A stretch of 64,000 bases of DNA from CAZFHA01 sp964518595 (GTDB lineage: Bacteria > Bacillota > Clostridia > Saccharofermentanales > Saccharofermentanaceae): the NCBI GenBank assembly GCA_964518595.1, contig CAZFHA010000016.1, positions 15,374-79,373 of the forward strand, in the 5' to 3' direction. Numbering within the stretch: the stretch's first letter is position 1; every line of letters starts with the position of its first letter. Below are positions 1 through 8,658 of this stretch, one piece after another. A model generated the notes under the pieces. That model made no database searches. It had not been told where the DNA came from and saw only the letters and a program-made list of their open reading frames with translations. Position numbers and translations under genes: made by a program.

Positions 1-2
1 GA

Positions 3-623
3 GTCGAGAATAATCATCCTATTACCAGCGAAGAGAGTCGCCTTCGTAATTTTACCAATGAAGGTGGGTATAATTACCGCTACCGTTTCCTAAAAAATAT
101 TATGGGACTTTGGATGATCCAATCTATCCGGCGTAATCTGGATAAAAAATATAGCTTCGCCCAGCTAGAGGAAATGGCTCGTGAAGCTAAAAGCTTTACG
201 TCAGTAGTTGATCCTGACGATCTGTCCTTTTTCGCCCCTGAAAGCATGATTGAAGCGGTCAAAACCTTTTGTCAAAAAAGTGGTCAACCTGTTCCTCAGA
301 CCATTGGGGAAACTGTCCAATGTGTCTATAACAGTCTTTGCAAAAGCTATACTAAGTCCATTAAAGAGTTGGAAAAAATTTCCGGTAAAACCTTCACTAG
401 CATTAATATTGTAGGCGGAGGCAGTAAAGATGTCTATCTCAACGCCTTAACTGCCAGATCCACAGGCTTACCGGTTTTTGCCGGACCTACAGAAGGAACC
501 GCGCTGGGCAACATCATGGCACAAATGATTGCCGGTGGAGATTTCCATGATTTAGCAGCGGCAAGAGCCGCAATAAGCAAGAGTTTCACCATAAAAATTT
601 TCGAACCTCAGGAAGCTGTTTAA
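3..623 (+). CDS. rhaB: Rhamnulokinase, C-terminal part (5' end outside window)
   Basis: The reading frame is open from the window edge, so this is the C-terminal part of the gene. It matches the C-terminal ATPase lobe of FGGY carbohydrate kinases: a GGGSKD motif precedes the LNALTA helix, and GPTEGTALGN is the typical adenine-site region. Rhamnulokinase phosphorylates L-rhamnulose with ATP to rhamnulose-1-phosphate in the cytoplasm. The specific substrate is inferred mainly from the neighbour: L-rhamnose isomerase starts 33 bp downstream on the same strand, so the two very probably share an operon. The N-terminal sugar-binding lobe cannot be seen here. Confidence 0.88.
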   Translation, partial: VENNHPITSEESRLRNFTNEGGYNYRYRFLKNIMGLWMIQSIRRNLDKKYSFAQLEEMAREAKSFTSVVDPDDLSFFAPESMIEAVKTFCQKSGQPVPQTIGETVQCVYNSLCKSYTKSIKELEKISGKTFTSINIVGGGSKDVYLNALTARSTGLPVFAGPTEGTALGNIMAQMIAGGDFHDLAAARAAISKSFTIKIFEPQEAV

Positions 624-656
624 AGCAATTTTTTAGCACACCCATAAGGAGAAACT

Positions 657-1904
657 ATGAGTCAACGATTTACAGAAGCCAAAGCACGTTACCAAGAGTT
701 GGGCGTTGATGTGGATGCCGCCCTAGCGGCCATTGCTTCGACCCCCATTAGCATCCATTGCTGGCAGGGAGATGATGTAACCGGTTTTGAAAAAAGCACC
801 GATAGTTTAAGCGGCGGTATCCAAGCCACCGGTAATTATCCCGGCAAGGCTCGTACCCCGGAAGAATTAATGGCGGACTTTAGCAAAGCCATCAGCCTAA
901 TTCCCGGTCCTAAAAGAATTAACCTCCATGCCTGTTATGGTATTTTTAACCAGCAGAAAATAGACCGTGACCAGATCACCTTTGAGCAATTTATTCCTTG
1001 GGTTGACTTTGCCCAAAAGCATAATCTGGGTATTGATTTTAATCCTACATTCTTTAGCCACCCTCTAGCTGCCGATGGGCTTACCCTCTCACATCCTAAG
1101 GAAGAGATTCGCTCCTTCTGGATTCGTCACGGCATTGCCTGCCGTCAGATTTCAGCTCAGATAGCTGCTGCGCTAGGCAGCCCCGTACTTTGTAATGTAT
1201 GGATTCCAGACGGATATAAGGATGTTCCCGCCGATAGGCTTTCCCCGCGCCTACGGCTGATTGATAGCTTGGATCAAATTTTTTCAGAGAAACTTCCGGG
1301 GGTTATTGATTGTGTAGAAAGTAAAGTCTTTGGCATCGGGGTGGAATCTTATACCGTAGGCAGTAACGAGTTTTACCTCAGCTATGCGGCTTCCCGACCG
1401 GGAGTCTATAATCTCTTAGACAATGGTCACTATCACCCTACAGAAATGGTTAGTGATAAGATTCCTAGTCTTTTGGCCTTTTTTGATAAAATTCCCTTGC
1501 ATGTAACCCGTCCCGTTCGCTGGGATTCTGATCATGTGGTACGTTTGGAGGATGAGCTTAAAGAAATCGCCCGAGAAATCGTCCGGTGTCAGGCCTTAGA
1601 CAAAGTTTTAATTGGTCTGGACTTCTTTGATGCTTCCATTAACCGGATTGCCGCCTGGGTAATGGGTACCCGCAATATGCAAAAAGCTCTTCTGGCAGCG
1701 TTATTAGAGCCTCACCAAAAGCTAAAAGCCTTGCAGGATGCCGGGAAATTCACCGAGCTTATGATGCTACAGGAAGAACTCAAACTCTATCCCTTGGGTG
1801 ATATTTGGGAGCATTACTGTGAAAGTCAAAAAGTTCCAGCTAGCCTAGGTTGGTTCTCCCAAGTAGAAGACTACGAGAAAGATGTTCTTTCGAAACGCAT
1901 CTAA
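657..1904 (+). CDS. rhaA: L-rhamnose isomerase
   Basis: This 415-aa protein is close to the usual RhaA length. It converts L-rhamnose to L-rhamnulose in the cytoplasm as a metal-dependent TIM-barrel isomerase. Family blocks are visible in order: HCWQGDDVTGFE near residue 34, NLHACYG, DFNPTFFSHP, LLDNGHYHPTE, RPVRWDSDHVV, and GLDFFDASINRIAAW toward the C-terminus. The start is supported by an AAGGAG box five bases upstream of ATG. It follows rhaB and is closed by a strong intrinsic terminator, so it is the last gene of the rhamnose operon seen here. The rhaD aldolase gene is not in the window. Confidence 0.95.
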   Translation: MSQRFTEAKARYQELGVDVDAALAAIASTPISIHCWQGDDVTGFEKSTDSLSGGIQATGNYPGKARTPEELMADFSKAISLIPGPKRINLHACYGIFNQQKIDRDQITFEQFIPWVDFAQKHNLGIDFNPTFFSHPLAADGLTLSHPKEEIRSFWIRHGIACRQISAQIAAALGSPVLCNVWIPDGYKDVPADRLSPRLRLIDSLDQIFSEKLPGVIDCVESKVFGIGVESYTVGSNEFYLSYAASRPGVYNLLDNGHYHPTEMVSDKIPSLLAFFDKIPLHVTRPVRWDSDHVVRLEDELKEIAREIVRCQALDKVLIGLDFFDASINRIAAWVMGTRNMQKALLAALLEPHQKLKALQDAGKFTELMMLQEELKLYPLGDIWEHYCESQKVPASLGWFSQVEDYEKDVLSKRI

Positions 1905-1957
1905 AAATTTGCCTGCAATGGCATTTACTAGCCAGGTTTAATCTAGATAAAATTTCA

Positions 1958-1990
1958 GGGAGGTTGCCTCAGAGGGAACCTCCCTTTTCT
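1958..1990 (+). terminator. Intrinsic terminator after rhaA
   Basis: An eight-base stem (GGGAGGTT pairing with AACCTCCC) is followed at once by TTTTCT on the plus strand. It lies 54 bp after the rhaA stop and before the convergent secreted-protein gene, as expected for the end of the rhamnose operon. Confidence 0.85.
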
Positions 1991-2035
1991 ATTGCAAGGG
2001 TAATACAAACTTTATCTAAAAAAAGCAATCGTAAA

Positions 2036-4819
2036 TTACGAAGTCAACAAATGAAATCGTGACAACTTCAGAGCCTGATCAGGAATCCTTTCTGAAAGGG
2101 AAATCTTAATATAAATTGTTTGACCACTAAATTCCGGTGGGATCTCTAAGTTAACCCCTCCTTCGCTGAGGTCCGCCGAAGTAAGGCGGAATAGCTCTTG
2201 GTAAGCTAAATTATCTTTAGAGATAGTCAAGAGAACTGGTCCAGAAAAAGCCAAAAAGAGCTGACTCTTTCCTTGGGGAAGCGAAACACAAAAAACTTGC
2301 TCTTGAGCTTCAGTAATTTCACGATAGGAATATGCCTTATCCTCAAAAACTCTACAGGCATCTAAGCTAAGCAAGTACTGCTGAGCCAGACGATTATCCG
2401 CCAAGCTGATGTCTAATTCTTTCTGTGGAGATGGAAGTCCTGAAAGAACCATTTTCTTAAGAAAACCTTGGGTTCGAATCCGCAGGTAAATAATAGAAGC
2501 AGGTAAATCAATCTGCGAAAAAGCCGTCTCGCCATGCCAGGAAATCTCTAAGGGGGTGTAGCTATTGCTATGTAGATCCGTAGTCATCTCGACGCCAATA
2601 TCCTTAGACCCTAAAAAGGCTAAGTTAGCTCGAGATACTCCTGGAGAGACATGCAGCCGATAGATAAACTCCCCCTGCCGCCCATCACTGGTAAGAGTGC
2701 CCGTTGCTTCTTCCTGAAGGTAAAGCTTGTCACGACCGGCTTCAACTTGGATCTGAGTAGCGGCTCTCTGATCCGTCAGCAAATCCAAGCTTGAAAGACT
2801 TACCCCTGACTTATCCCCCTGCCCGGATAAACGCAAATAACAAATATTATCCTCCGTGCCGGAAACTTGAGCATTAATCTCAATTCCATGATAACTATCT
2901 TTATAATCAGAAACCATCTCCTGCCAAGTCGTGCCATCTTGGGAAAACTCAATCTTATACCCTCCTTTTACATTGAGAAAAAAACCAACTTGAGTGACAA
3001 GAGGGTCAAGATCGAATCGATAGGCAAATTGCGACCCTACTCCGGCACGGCGCTGCTCAGCCGTCATACTGACATCACTATAGGTAGAGGCACTGTCCAA
3101 GAATCCCATTTCCTCTGGACTCTGACCAGCTAAGAAATGAGCTTCGGTAATATCATTAAAATCCAACTCATGAGCCTGGCGAAAAAGGTCTGCCAACTGC
3201 GTGGGAGAGACTTCTTGATAAATTTCAGCAATCTTTTGAGCCTGCTCCGACCAATCCGCTCCCTCTTCCAAATATACGGCAACAAACTGGGGCATACCTG
3301 TAGTCTCTTCCATAAGGTCCGTCAATTCCTGACTAGAATAGGCTCGAATAAAAGGAATTCCTTTAAATAGAAAATGGGAGCGAGCCAGATCAATGTCCTT
3401 CAACCCCTGTTCAGGATCATAACTAAAGACAGCAGCTGGCCCAATTTGACTTATGACATCTAACTTTTGTGTTAGAATTTTTTCCGAGACCACCAAAGGC
3501 CAGGATTTCCCTGAGGAATTCACAATCCGCTGTAAAAAGTTATCCGGAAATCGAGTAATTGCGGATAAGAGCGGCACACTAATCTCCGTATTCTGCTGCC
3601 ACTGCCGATAGACCTGCGGAAAAAGAGAGACCTCCGCAACATCAACGGTCTGTCCCTTGGGATAAAGCACTGCATCTCTCTGCGCCCCCAATACCTTCGA
3701 TGCATTGGCACTCTCAGAGTCCCCCTGAATAAAAGTGATATATTTCTGTTCGGTTTGGTAGCTGATAGATGACTCTTGCCTCTCCCATTGAGCTGGGGGG
3801 AAACGGCTGCTCCAACTTAAATTGGAGAGGTTACCAATCCAAATCTTTATGGGTTGCGCCTCTGCCAACCAGGGCTGGTTAGCGGTAAAGGCAACCGGCT
3901 TAGCTCGATTATCTAAAATAAAAGTCTGATTCTTAACTAAATCAATAATTTTCTTTTCAATGGTCTCCACGTTTAGATTATCTTTATACGTATCTGATAA
4001 TGGATTAAACAGAAAGTAATCCCCGGCAACCAGATAATCAAGGGCTGAGAGGTGGCTACCATCATGGTAGGCTAAACCGCCCTTCAGAATCAAATCTTCA
4101 AAATGAAGCAGTGCGTAGTTGTAAACCTGCTCCCAGAGTCGTAGTTCCAGCGGAATAGCTTCGCCCTGCGCACTGTCACTGGCTGGAATCATAGTATTGG
4201 CAGCAAAACTAGTAGTATCTCCTAAAACAGGCAACTCCAAATCATAGTCAATTTGCAATGTTTCGTACTGAGCAGCAGTCACAGCTACAGCATCATAGTA
4301 ACTACACATCATAAAGGTAAGATTTAGTAAAGCTTGATCTCCTTGGTTCTCCAGACCAGTGGCGGCATCCTTAGGTAAAATCCGTGAAGGATAGAGAATT
4401 ACGCCCTTAACTTGGTCTTGATTCCCTTGCAACACTTGATAAACATCCCTAGATTCACTGGAAAAGCCTTCTGGAAATCCAGTATCCACATCCGACGGCG
4501 AAAAAACTTCCGCAGCTCCTGCAGCAGTCTCTTGTTCCAGCGTAAGAAAAAGCGTAGGCTTTACATGGTTAAGATTACCCTGTAAGGTTATAGCCAATAT
4601 GTTCTCCGACATATCATCTCCGGCTAAAATTAAATGAGTATTCGGACTGGAAACAGGCTCCTCCCCAGGCACAGCTTGGAAGCCGGATGAGAGAGTAGGC
4701 GCAACAAAATCTGCCACCCCCTGAACATGAGTTCCAGCCATAAAAAGAATAATCTGTATAGTTAGGAGGAGGGCTATCACTCTGATAACCTGCCGTCGAT
4801 GTATCGAAAATACGTTCAT
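2036..4819 (-). CDS. Large secreted protein, possibly GxGYxYP-like
   Basis: This 927-aa protein starts with a hydrophobic segment (VIALLLTIQIILFMAGTHV) that reads as a signal peptide or N-terminal anchor, so it is probably exported. The ATG at 4819 is preferred over the upstream GTG because GGTGA lies just before it. The first mature block (NILAITLQGNLNHVKPTLFL) resembles the N-terminal region of GxGYxYP-family putative glycan-active proteins. That assignment is from memory of the motif and is tentative. The C-terminal half looks like one or more beta-sandwich modules (YKIEFSQDGTTWQEM is discoidin-like). No LPXTG motif or C-terminal membrane anchor is seen. The gene is convergent with rhaA and stands alone; no substrate can be assigned. 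Confidence 0.6.
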   Translation of the reverse strand: MNVFSIHRRQVIRVIALLLTIQIILFMAGTHVQGVADFVAPTLSSGFQAVPGEEPVSSPNTHLILAGDDMSENILAITLQGNLNHVKPTLFLTLEQETAAGAAEVFSPSDVDTGFPEGFSSESRDVYQVLQGNQDQVKGVILYPSRILPKDAATGLENQGDQALLNLTFMMCSYYDAVAVTAAQYETLQIDYDLELPVLGDTTSFAANTMIPASDSAQGEAIPLELRLWEQVYNYALLHFEDLILKGGLAYHDGSHLSALDYLVAGDYFLFNPLSDTYKDNLNVETIEKKIIDLVKNQTFILDNRAKPVAFTANQPWLAEAQPIKIWIGNLSNLSWSSRFPPAQWERQESSISYQTEQKYITFIQGDSESANASKVLGAQRDAVLYPKGQTVDVAEVSLFPQVYRQWQQNTEISVPLLSAITRFPDNFLQRIVNSSGKSWPLVVSEKILTQKLDVISQIGPAAVFSYDPEQGLKDIDLARSHFLFKGIPFIRAYSSQELTDLMEETTGMPQFVAVYLEEGADWSEQAQKIAEIYQEVSPTQLADLFRQAHELDFNDITEAHFLAGQSPEEMGFLDSASTYSDVSMTAEQRRAGVGSQFAYRFDLDPLVTQVGFFLNVKGGYKIEFSQDGTTWQEMVSDYKDSYHGIEINAQVSGTEDNICYLRLSGQGDKSGVSLSSLDLLTDQRAATQIQVEAGRDKLYLQEEATGTLTSDGRQGEFIYRLHVSPGVSRANLAFLGSKDIGVEMTTDLHSNSYTPLEISWHGETAFSQIDLPASIIYLRIRTQGFLKKMVLSGLPSPQKELDISLADNRLAQQYLLSLDACRVFEDKAYSYREITEAQEQVFCVSLPQGKSQLFLAFSGPVLLTISKDNLAYQELFRLTSADLSEGGVNLEIPPEFSGQTIYIKISLSERIPDQALKLSRFHLLTS

Positions 4820-5034
4820 GGAATTCACCGCACAAGAGAAAAATAGGTTAATACTAAACCCATTGTATCAAACTCTACTAAAAATACCTACAGCAACTGT
4901 AGAATATATCTGTCAAATTTATTCGGTGATCTTTATGAATATTGCCTTAAATTATGAAAGTCTATTGAAAAGCAGCAATACTTTTCAGCTTCCTCGGTGT
5001 GATTTATAATTTCCAAAAGAACTGAATTATTTTT

Positions 5035-5073
5035 GAAACAAAAATCCCTACCTGTCTACTAAACAGATAGGGA
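5035..5073 (-). terminator. Terminator after the beta-helix gene
   Basis: Read on the minus strand, a TCCCTATCTGT / ACAGGTAGGGA hairpin with a 7-base loop is followed by TTTTTGTTT. It lies 30 bp after the stop codon of the beta-helix gene and separates it from the large secreted-protein gene. The remaining bases between 4820 and 5034 are AT-rich and show no convincing gene. Confidence 0.8.
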
Positions 5074-5102
5074 AATTACAGCTAGAGAAGTAGAGCCAAA
5101 AT

Positions 5103-6281
5103 TTAACAAGTAGCTAAGGCTCCCAGAGAGATACTCCGGGAAGTAGTCTCAGCGGTTCCAATGCAGTTACCGGAAAACCCCACGGTCAAATCACGAAAGA
5201 TGCGCCCCTTTTTAACAAAAATCCCATCGCCTTCATTCTCAGCTTGATTTTCTTCAAACAGAGAATAATCTTTTAAATAGGCGTCAGCAGCCATATAAAG
5301 TCCGCCACCAGACTCAAAGGCACGATTCTTTCTTAGAACCGTTCCTTCCATCAGAAAAAGTGGGCTATAACTTAAAATACCGCCCCCAAAACGGGCTTCA
5401 TTATTATAAATCTTTGTACGGCTACAAATCTTAGCTTCTGAACAAGTAAAGTAACTGTAGATACCGCCGCCACCATAAGTCGCCCGATTGCCGATAATTG
5501 ACGAACTTGTTACGGTTAAGGGTGCAGCAGCATAAATCCCTCCGGCAAACTCAGCATGATTGTATAGAAAAGACGAACCAATAATCTGAGCTACACCACA
5601 ACAATATATCGCGCCACCGCTACCACCGGCTTCCCCCTTCTTAAAGGAAGAGTTATGAATTTGAAGGGAACCTTGGCTATATACACTGCCACCATCGCCT
5701 TCAGCCTTATTCTTATGTAAATTACAAGCGTACAAAAACAAATGGCTACCGCCAAAGATGGCTCCACCTAAATCTAAAGCTCGGTTGTCGTGGAAATGAG
5801 TCTTAAGCAAGAGTAGCCCACCCTTTGACTCAATTGCACCGCCCCTTACACCTCGGCAAGAAACAAATTCACCACCGAAACAAACCAAGCTACCAGCACT
5901 ACTGACGGAGATCCCACCACCACGACCTAATCCATCTAGGACAACTCCCGGCATAAAAACCATCCGGATAGCGCTCTTGATCTGAAAATGACGCCGCTCT
6001 GCCCCAAGGGGCGCATACAAGCGGCCTTTACCGGAAAAAGTAATTTGCAAGGATTTCTTGATTGAAATTGGGGCTGAAAACGCGATATCCTCTGCGAGAT
6101 AAATATATAATGACTCCCCCGAAGTCCCTTGAAGCAATAAATTATTAAGCTCTTTAAAATTGCTGACTCTAGTCCATACAATTTTATGGCTCTGATCTCT
6201 CTTTATTTTCGGCATTTCCTTCTTGAAAGAAATACTCGTTAATAAAGAATGGTTACAAGGCTTTAAAACCACTAGGTTCAC
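5103..6281 (-). CDS. Beta-helix protein with GGAI/GGGI repeats
   Basis: The 392-aa product carries about eight turns of a short repeat centred on GGAI, GGSV, GGGIY or GGGL, each followed by N and a hydrophobic strand (for example GGAIFGGSHLFL, GGGIYSYFTCSE, GGGLYMAADAYL). This is typical of right-handed parallel beta-helix proteins and recalls the GGA[I/L] repeats of chlamydial polymorphic membrane proteins. Unusually for such a fold, no signal peptide, lipobox or membrane segment is visible. The start is uncertain: the GTG at 6281 has GGAGAAGGG just upstream, and an alternative GTG lies three codons on. A terminator follows. The nearest upstream gene is an orphan sigma region-4 protein, which may control it (inference). 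Function unknown. Confidence 0.7.
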   Translation of the reverse strand: MNLVVLKPCNHSLLTSISFKKEMPKIKRDQSHKIVWTRVSNFKELNNLLLQGTSGESLYIYLAEDIAFSAPISIKKSLQITFSGKGRLYAPLGAERRHFQIKSAIRMVFMPGVVLDGLGRGGGISVSSAGSLVCFGGEFVSCRGVRGGAIESKGGLLLLKTHFHDNRALDLGGAIFGGSHLFLYACNLHKNKAEGDGGSVYSQGSLQIHNSSFKKGEAGGSGGAIYCCGVAQIIGSSFLYNHAEFAGGIYAAAPLTVTSSSIIGNRATYGGGGIYSYFTCSEAKICSRTKIYNNEARFGGGILSYSPLFLMEGTVLRKNRAFESGGGLYMAADAYLKDYSLFEENQAENEGDGIFVKKGRIFRDLTVGFSGNCIGTAETTSRSISLGALATC

Positions 6282-6829
6282 CCCTTCTCCAAAGCAAAAA
6301 CTGCCATGGCCGCAGCCACAAGTCTAACGCCTCTGGTAGCGGGTACAGCATCTGCCGAATTTTTATACTTTACGCAATGAGTTCAGTATAAGGCCACTAA
6401 AGGCATTCGTCAAGATTAGAGAAAGGATATATTGACCCTTTGAGTAAGAATTATTATTTAAAACAGACATTTTACAAATATTTCGCCTAAAAAATACCTA
6501 AAAAGAGAGAAAGAGCAAAGGTTTTACCCTTCACTCCCCCAGGACAGACGGCCACTGCCGCTTTCATGACGCCTCCCCAACTGGGGGACAAAAGTTCGGT
6601 CAATACGCTGTACCACCGACATTAGACTTGCGAATACCCCACACCATAACTACCAGAGGATACGCTAAAAAAAGAAACTGGCTTTTTCGCCTTCTATTCA
6701 TATGTCGTATCAGCCTGTCAAAATATTTCGCTGTTTTTAAAAAAATTTTAAAAATTTTTTTAAAAAATCGAAATTTCGACGAAAAAGACTGAAAACAGGG
6801 GCTTTATCATCTGAAGATTCTCTGGCTCT
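6282..6829. other. 548-bp leader/intergenic region
   Basis: No gene of normal size is visible between the sigma-like and beta-helix genes. Near 6730-6785 is a very AT-rich stretch. On the minus strand it contains the palindrome TCGAAATTTCGA followed by TTTTTT, a plausible weak terminator for the sigma-like gene. A TTGACA box lies just beyond it on the minus strand, but no well-spaced -10 box is clear. A 26-codon minus-strand ORF at 6487-6567 begins with ATG four bases after GGAGG. Another 32-codon frame crosses 6590-6500, and neither resembles anything I know. A long 5' UTR or regulatory RNA for the beta-helix gene is possible but not shown. Confidence 0.35.
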
Positions 6830-7339
6830 TTAACGAAGATCGTTAAAGATTCGCAGACACAACTGATCCCAAATGTCCGTACACAAGAAATCCGTACATA
6901 TGGTCTTAGCATCTTCTCGTAACAACACAGTCATAACCGGAGTCTCGCCCGGAGGGCAAGTTTCTTGTACAAAATGGCGAAGTGCCACTTCCCGCTCAGC
7001 CCGAACCAGGCGACTGCAAACCCAAAGTAAGGGTATCTGCTGGCAGTCAGCAATCTCGGTTAAGGTTAGACCACTAAAGTAATAAAAGAGAAGAGTCATT
7101 CTCAGTTCATCAGATAATTGATTAAACCGCTCAAGTAGGAAGCGTCTTTCCTCTGGAGAGTTGAGTAGAAAGGAAGGCAAAAATTCCCTACCTTCTCCTA
7201 AACCCATTTGGGTAAGCCCGCGACAATCACCACCCACTCGCCTGGAGCCTAAGGATCCAGATGAAAAGATAGGCGCTTTTCCAACTCCTGAGGAGTCAGC
7301 ACTAGCATCGGGGGTTATATCACTATTCCCAAAGGACAT
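6830..7339 (-). CDS. Orphan sigma-70 region 4-like protein
   Basis: This 169-aa protein has a region-4-type helix-turn-helix around residues 70-125 (LSDELRMTLLFYYFSGLTLTEIA, then a second helix before RLVRAEREVALRHF). It lacks region 2, the part that binds the -10 element and core polymerase in ECF sigma factors. The first 55 residues are Gly/Ser-rich. The start is firm: AGGAGG lies four bases before the ATG. It may be a truncated sigma factor, a two-part sigma factor whose partner is elsewhere, or a stand-alone DNA-binding regulator. It reads toward the beta-helix gene and is divergent from the sugar kinase gene. Confidence 0.65.
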   Translation of the reverse strand: MSFGNSDITPDASADSSGVGKAPIFSSGSLGSRRVGGDCRGLTQMGLGEGREFLPSFLLNSPEERRFLLERFNQLSDELRMTLLFYYFSGLTLTEIADCQQIPLLWVCSRLVRAEREVALRHFVQETCPPGETPVMTVLLREDAKTICTDFLCTDIWDQLCLRIFNDLR

Positions 7340-7613
7340 TTTTCCTCCTAAAAAAGCACTTTAATTAAGTACCCTATTAGTATGTCGTAAAAGCATGGCA
7401 ATTCATTTCGCTCTTTTAGAATAAAATTTTGCTAAATTATAAAAATTTTCTCACGCCGCAAACACAACTCTACTGCCGCTTACAAAGATTATGTTATTAC
7501 CCATCAAAAAATAAGACTGCAATCCACTCAGCTATAAGACAAAATACTTGCAAAGCTATCTCAGAAAAGCATAATATAAGCAACAACTTTTTTCCTTAGG
7601 AAGCGAGGTCTGT

Positions 7614-8546
7614 ATGATTACTTGTGTTTGCTTAAATCCAGCACTGGATAGAACCTTAACCGTTCCCAACCTACAACTAGGCCAGGTGAATTCCGTTACA
7701 ACTACCTTTGAACAGTTAGGTGGAAAGGGATTCAATGTCTGCCGCGACCTGACTCAACTAGGTGTACCAGCTCAGCTAACCGGTTTTGTTGGTAAAGATG
7801 ATTTTGCCTACTGGGAAAGCAGTCTAAAAAAATTGGGACTCGCTAATACACTTTTCACTACCGCCGGTTCAACCCGACTTAATATAAAGCTTATTGACCC
7901 TCTGACGAATCAGACTACAGATATTAATCAGCCCGGTTTTTGCGTCTCTCCTGAGCTAGTTCAGCAGTTTTTTTCCTTTTTTAGTACTTTTATATCGCAC
8001 TCCCGTTTTGTGGTTTGTAGCGGCAGTTTGCCCCTTGGCGCTCCGACAGACATGTACAGACAGCTTTTATCAGAGCTCCCAACCGGTTGTAAAGGCGTAC
8101 TGGATAGCTCCAAAGAGGCCTTTGCCCAGGGCTTAAAAGCTTCCCCCTTTCTAATAAAGCCCAACTTAGCCGAGTTGGAAGAGTATGCTGGCCAAAATTT
8201 AACTCAGGAAGCTGCCATCAACGTAGCCCGTTCTATTCTGGAAGAATTTCAAATACAGTATGTTTTGTTATCGCTGGGGGAAAAAGGCTGTTTACTGGTG
8301 TCTCCCCAAGCTACTTATTACGCTCAAGCCCTCTCCGTCCCGGTTCATAGTACCGTAGGAGCTGGTGACGCTTTGCTTGCCGCCTTTCTTCAGGATCTCC
8401 ATGCAGAAAAATCTCCCACCGCGGCTCTGGCCTCCGCGGTGGCTTGGTCGGCGGTAGCCGTGCAAAAAATTGCTGATATTCAAGAGGCCAAAGGAGAATT
8501 TGCTCGGCTTCTTCCCCAAGTAAAAATACTTCGCCAGCAAAACTAA
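7614..8546 (+). CDS. PfkB-family hexose-phosphate kinase (FruK/LacC type)
   Basis: The 310-aa protein has the hallmarks of the 1-phosphofructokinase / tagatose-6-phosphate kinase group: N-terminal TVCLNPALDRT-like start, the GGKGFNV sugar-binding block near residue 37, and the C-terminal PfkB signature STVGAGDALLAAF with the catalytic Asp. It would phosphorylate a sugar phosphate such as fructose-1-phosphate or tagatose-6-phosphate with ATP. The substrate cannot be settled from sequence alone, because no PTS or lac genes lie beside it. Tagatose-6-phosphate kinase would fit the galactose/GalNAc theme of the GH101/GH112 locus, but this is speculation. A GAGG box precedes the ATG. Confidence 0.85.
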   Translation: MITCVCLNPALDRTLTVPNLQLGQVNSVTTTFEQLGGKGFNVCRDLTQLGVPAQLTGFVGKDDFAYWESSLKKLGLANTLFTTAGSTRLNIKLIDPLTNQTTDINQPGFCVSPELVQQFFSFFSTFISHSRFVVCSGSLPLGAPTDMYRQLLSELPTGCKGVLDSSKEAFAQGLKASPFLIKPNLAELEEYAGQNLTQEAAINVARSILEEFQIQYVLLSLGEKGCLLVSPQATYYAQALSVPVHSTVGAGDALLAAFLQDLHAEKSPTAALASAVAWSAVAVQKIADIQEAKGEFARLLPQVKILRQQN

Positions 8547-8658
8547 TAGGAATAAGACTACTGCTTTCCCACAGGGATAGACCTACCTATTTATGGTAAA
8601 ATAAGCGAGAAAATATCTAATTTATACCTTTGGGCTCGATACAAATTGAGGAGGTTCT

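Noticed and set aside
4818..5009. 63-codon plus-strand frame in the gap after the secreted protein gene
   Set aside because: It lies in AT-rich promoter sequence, has no ribosome site, and is not protein-like.
6487..6567. 26-codon minus-strand ORF with GGAGG before the ATG in the sigma/beta-helix gap
   Set aside because: Too short and unfamiliar, and overlapped by another equally short frame; kept only as a note within the intergenic entry.
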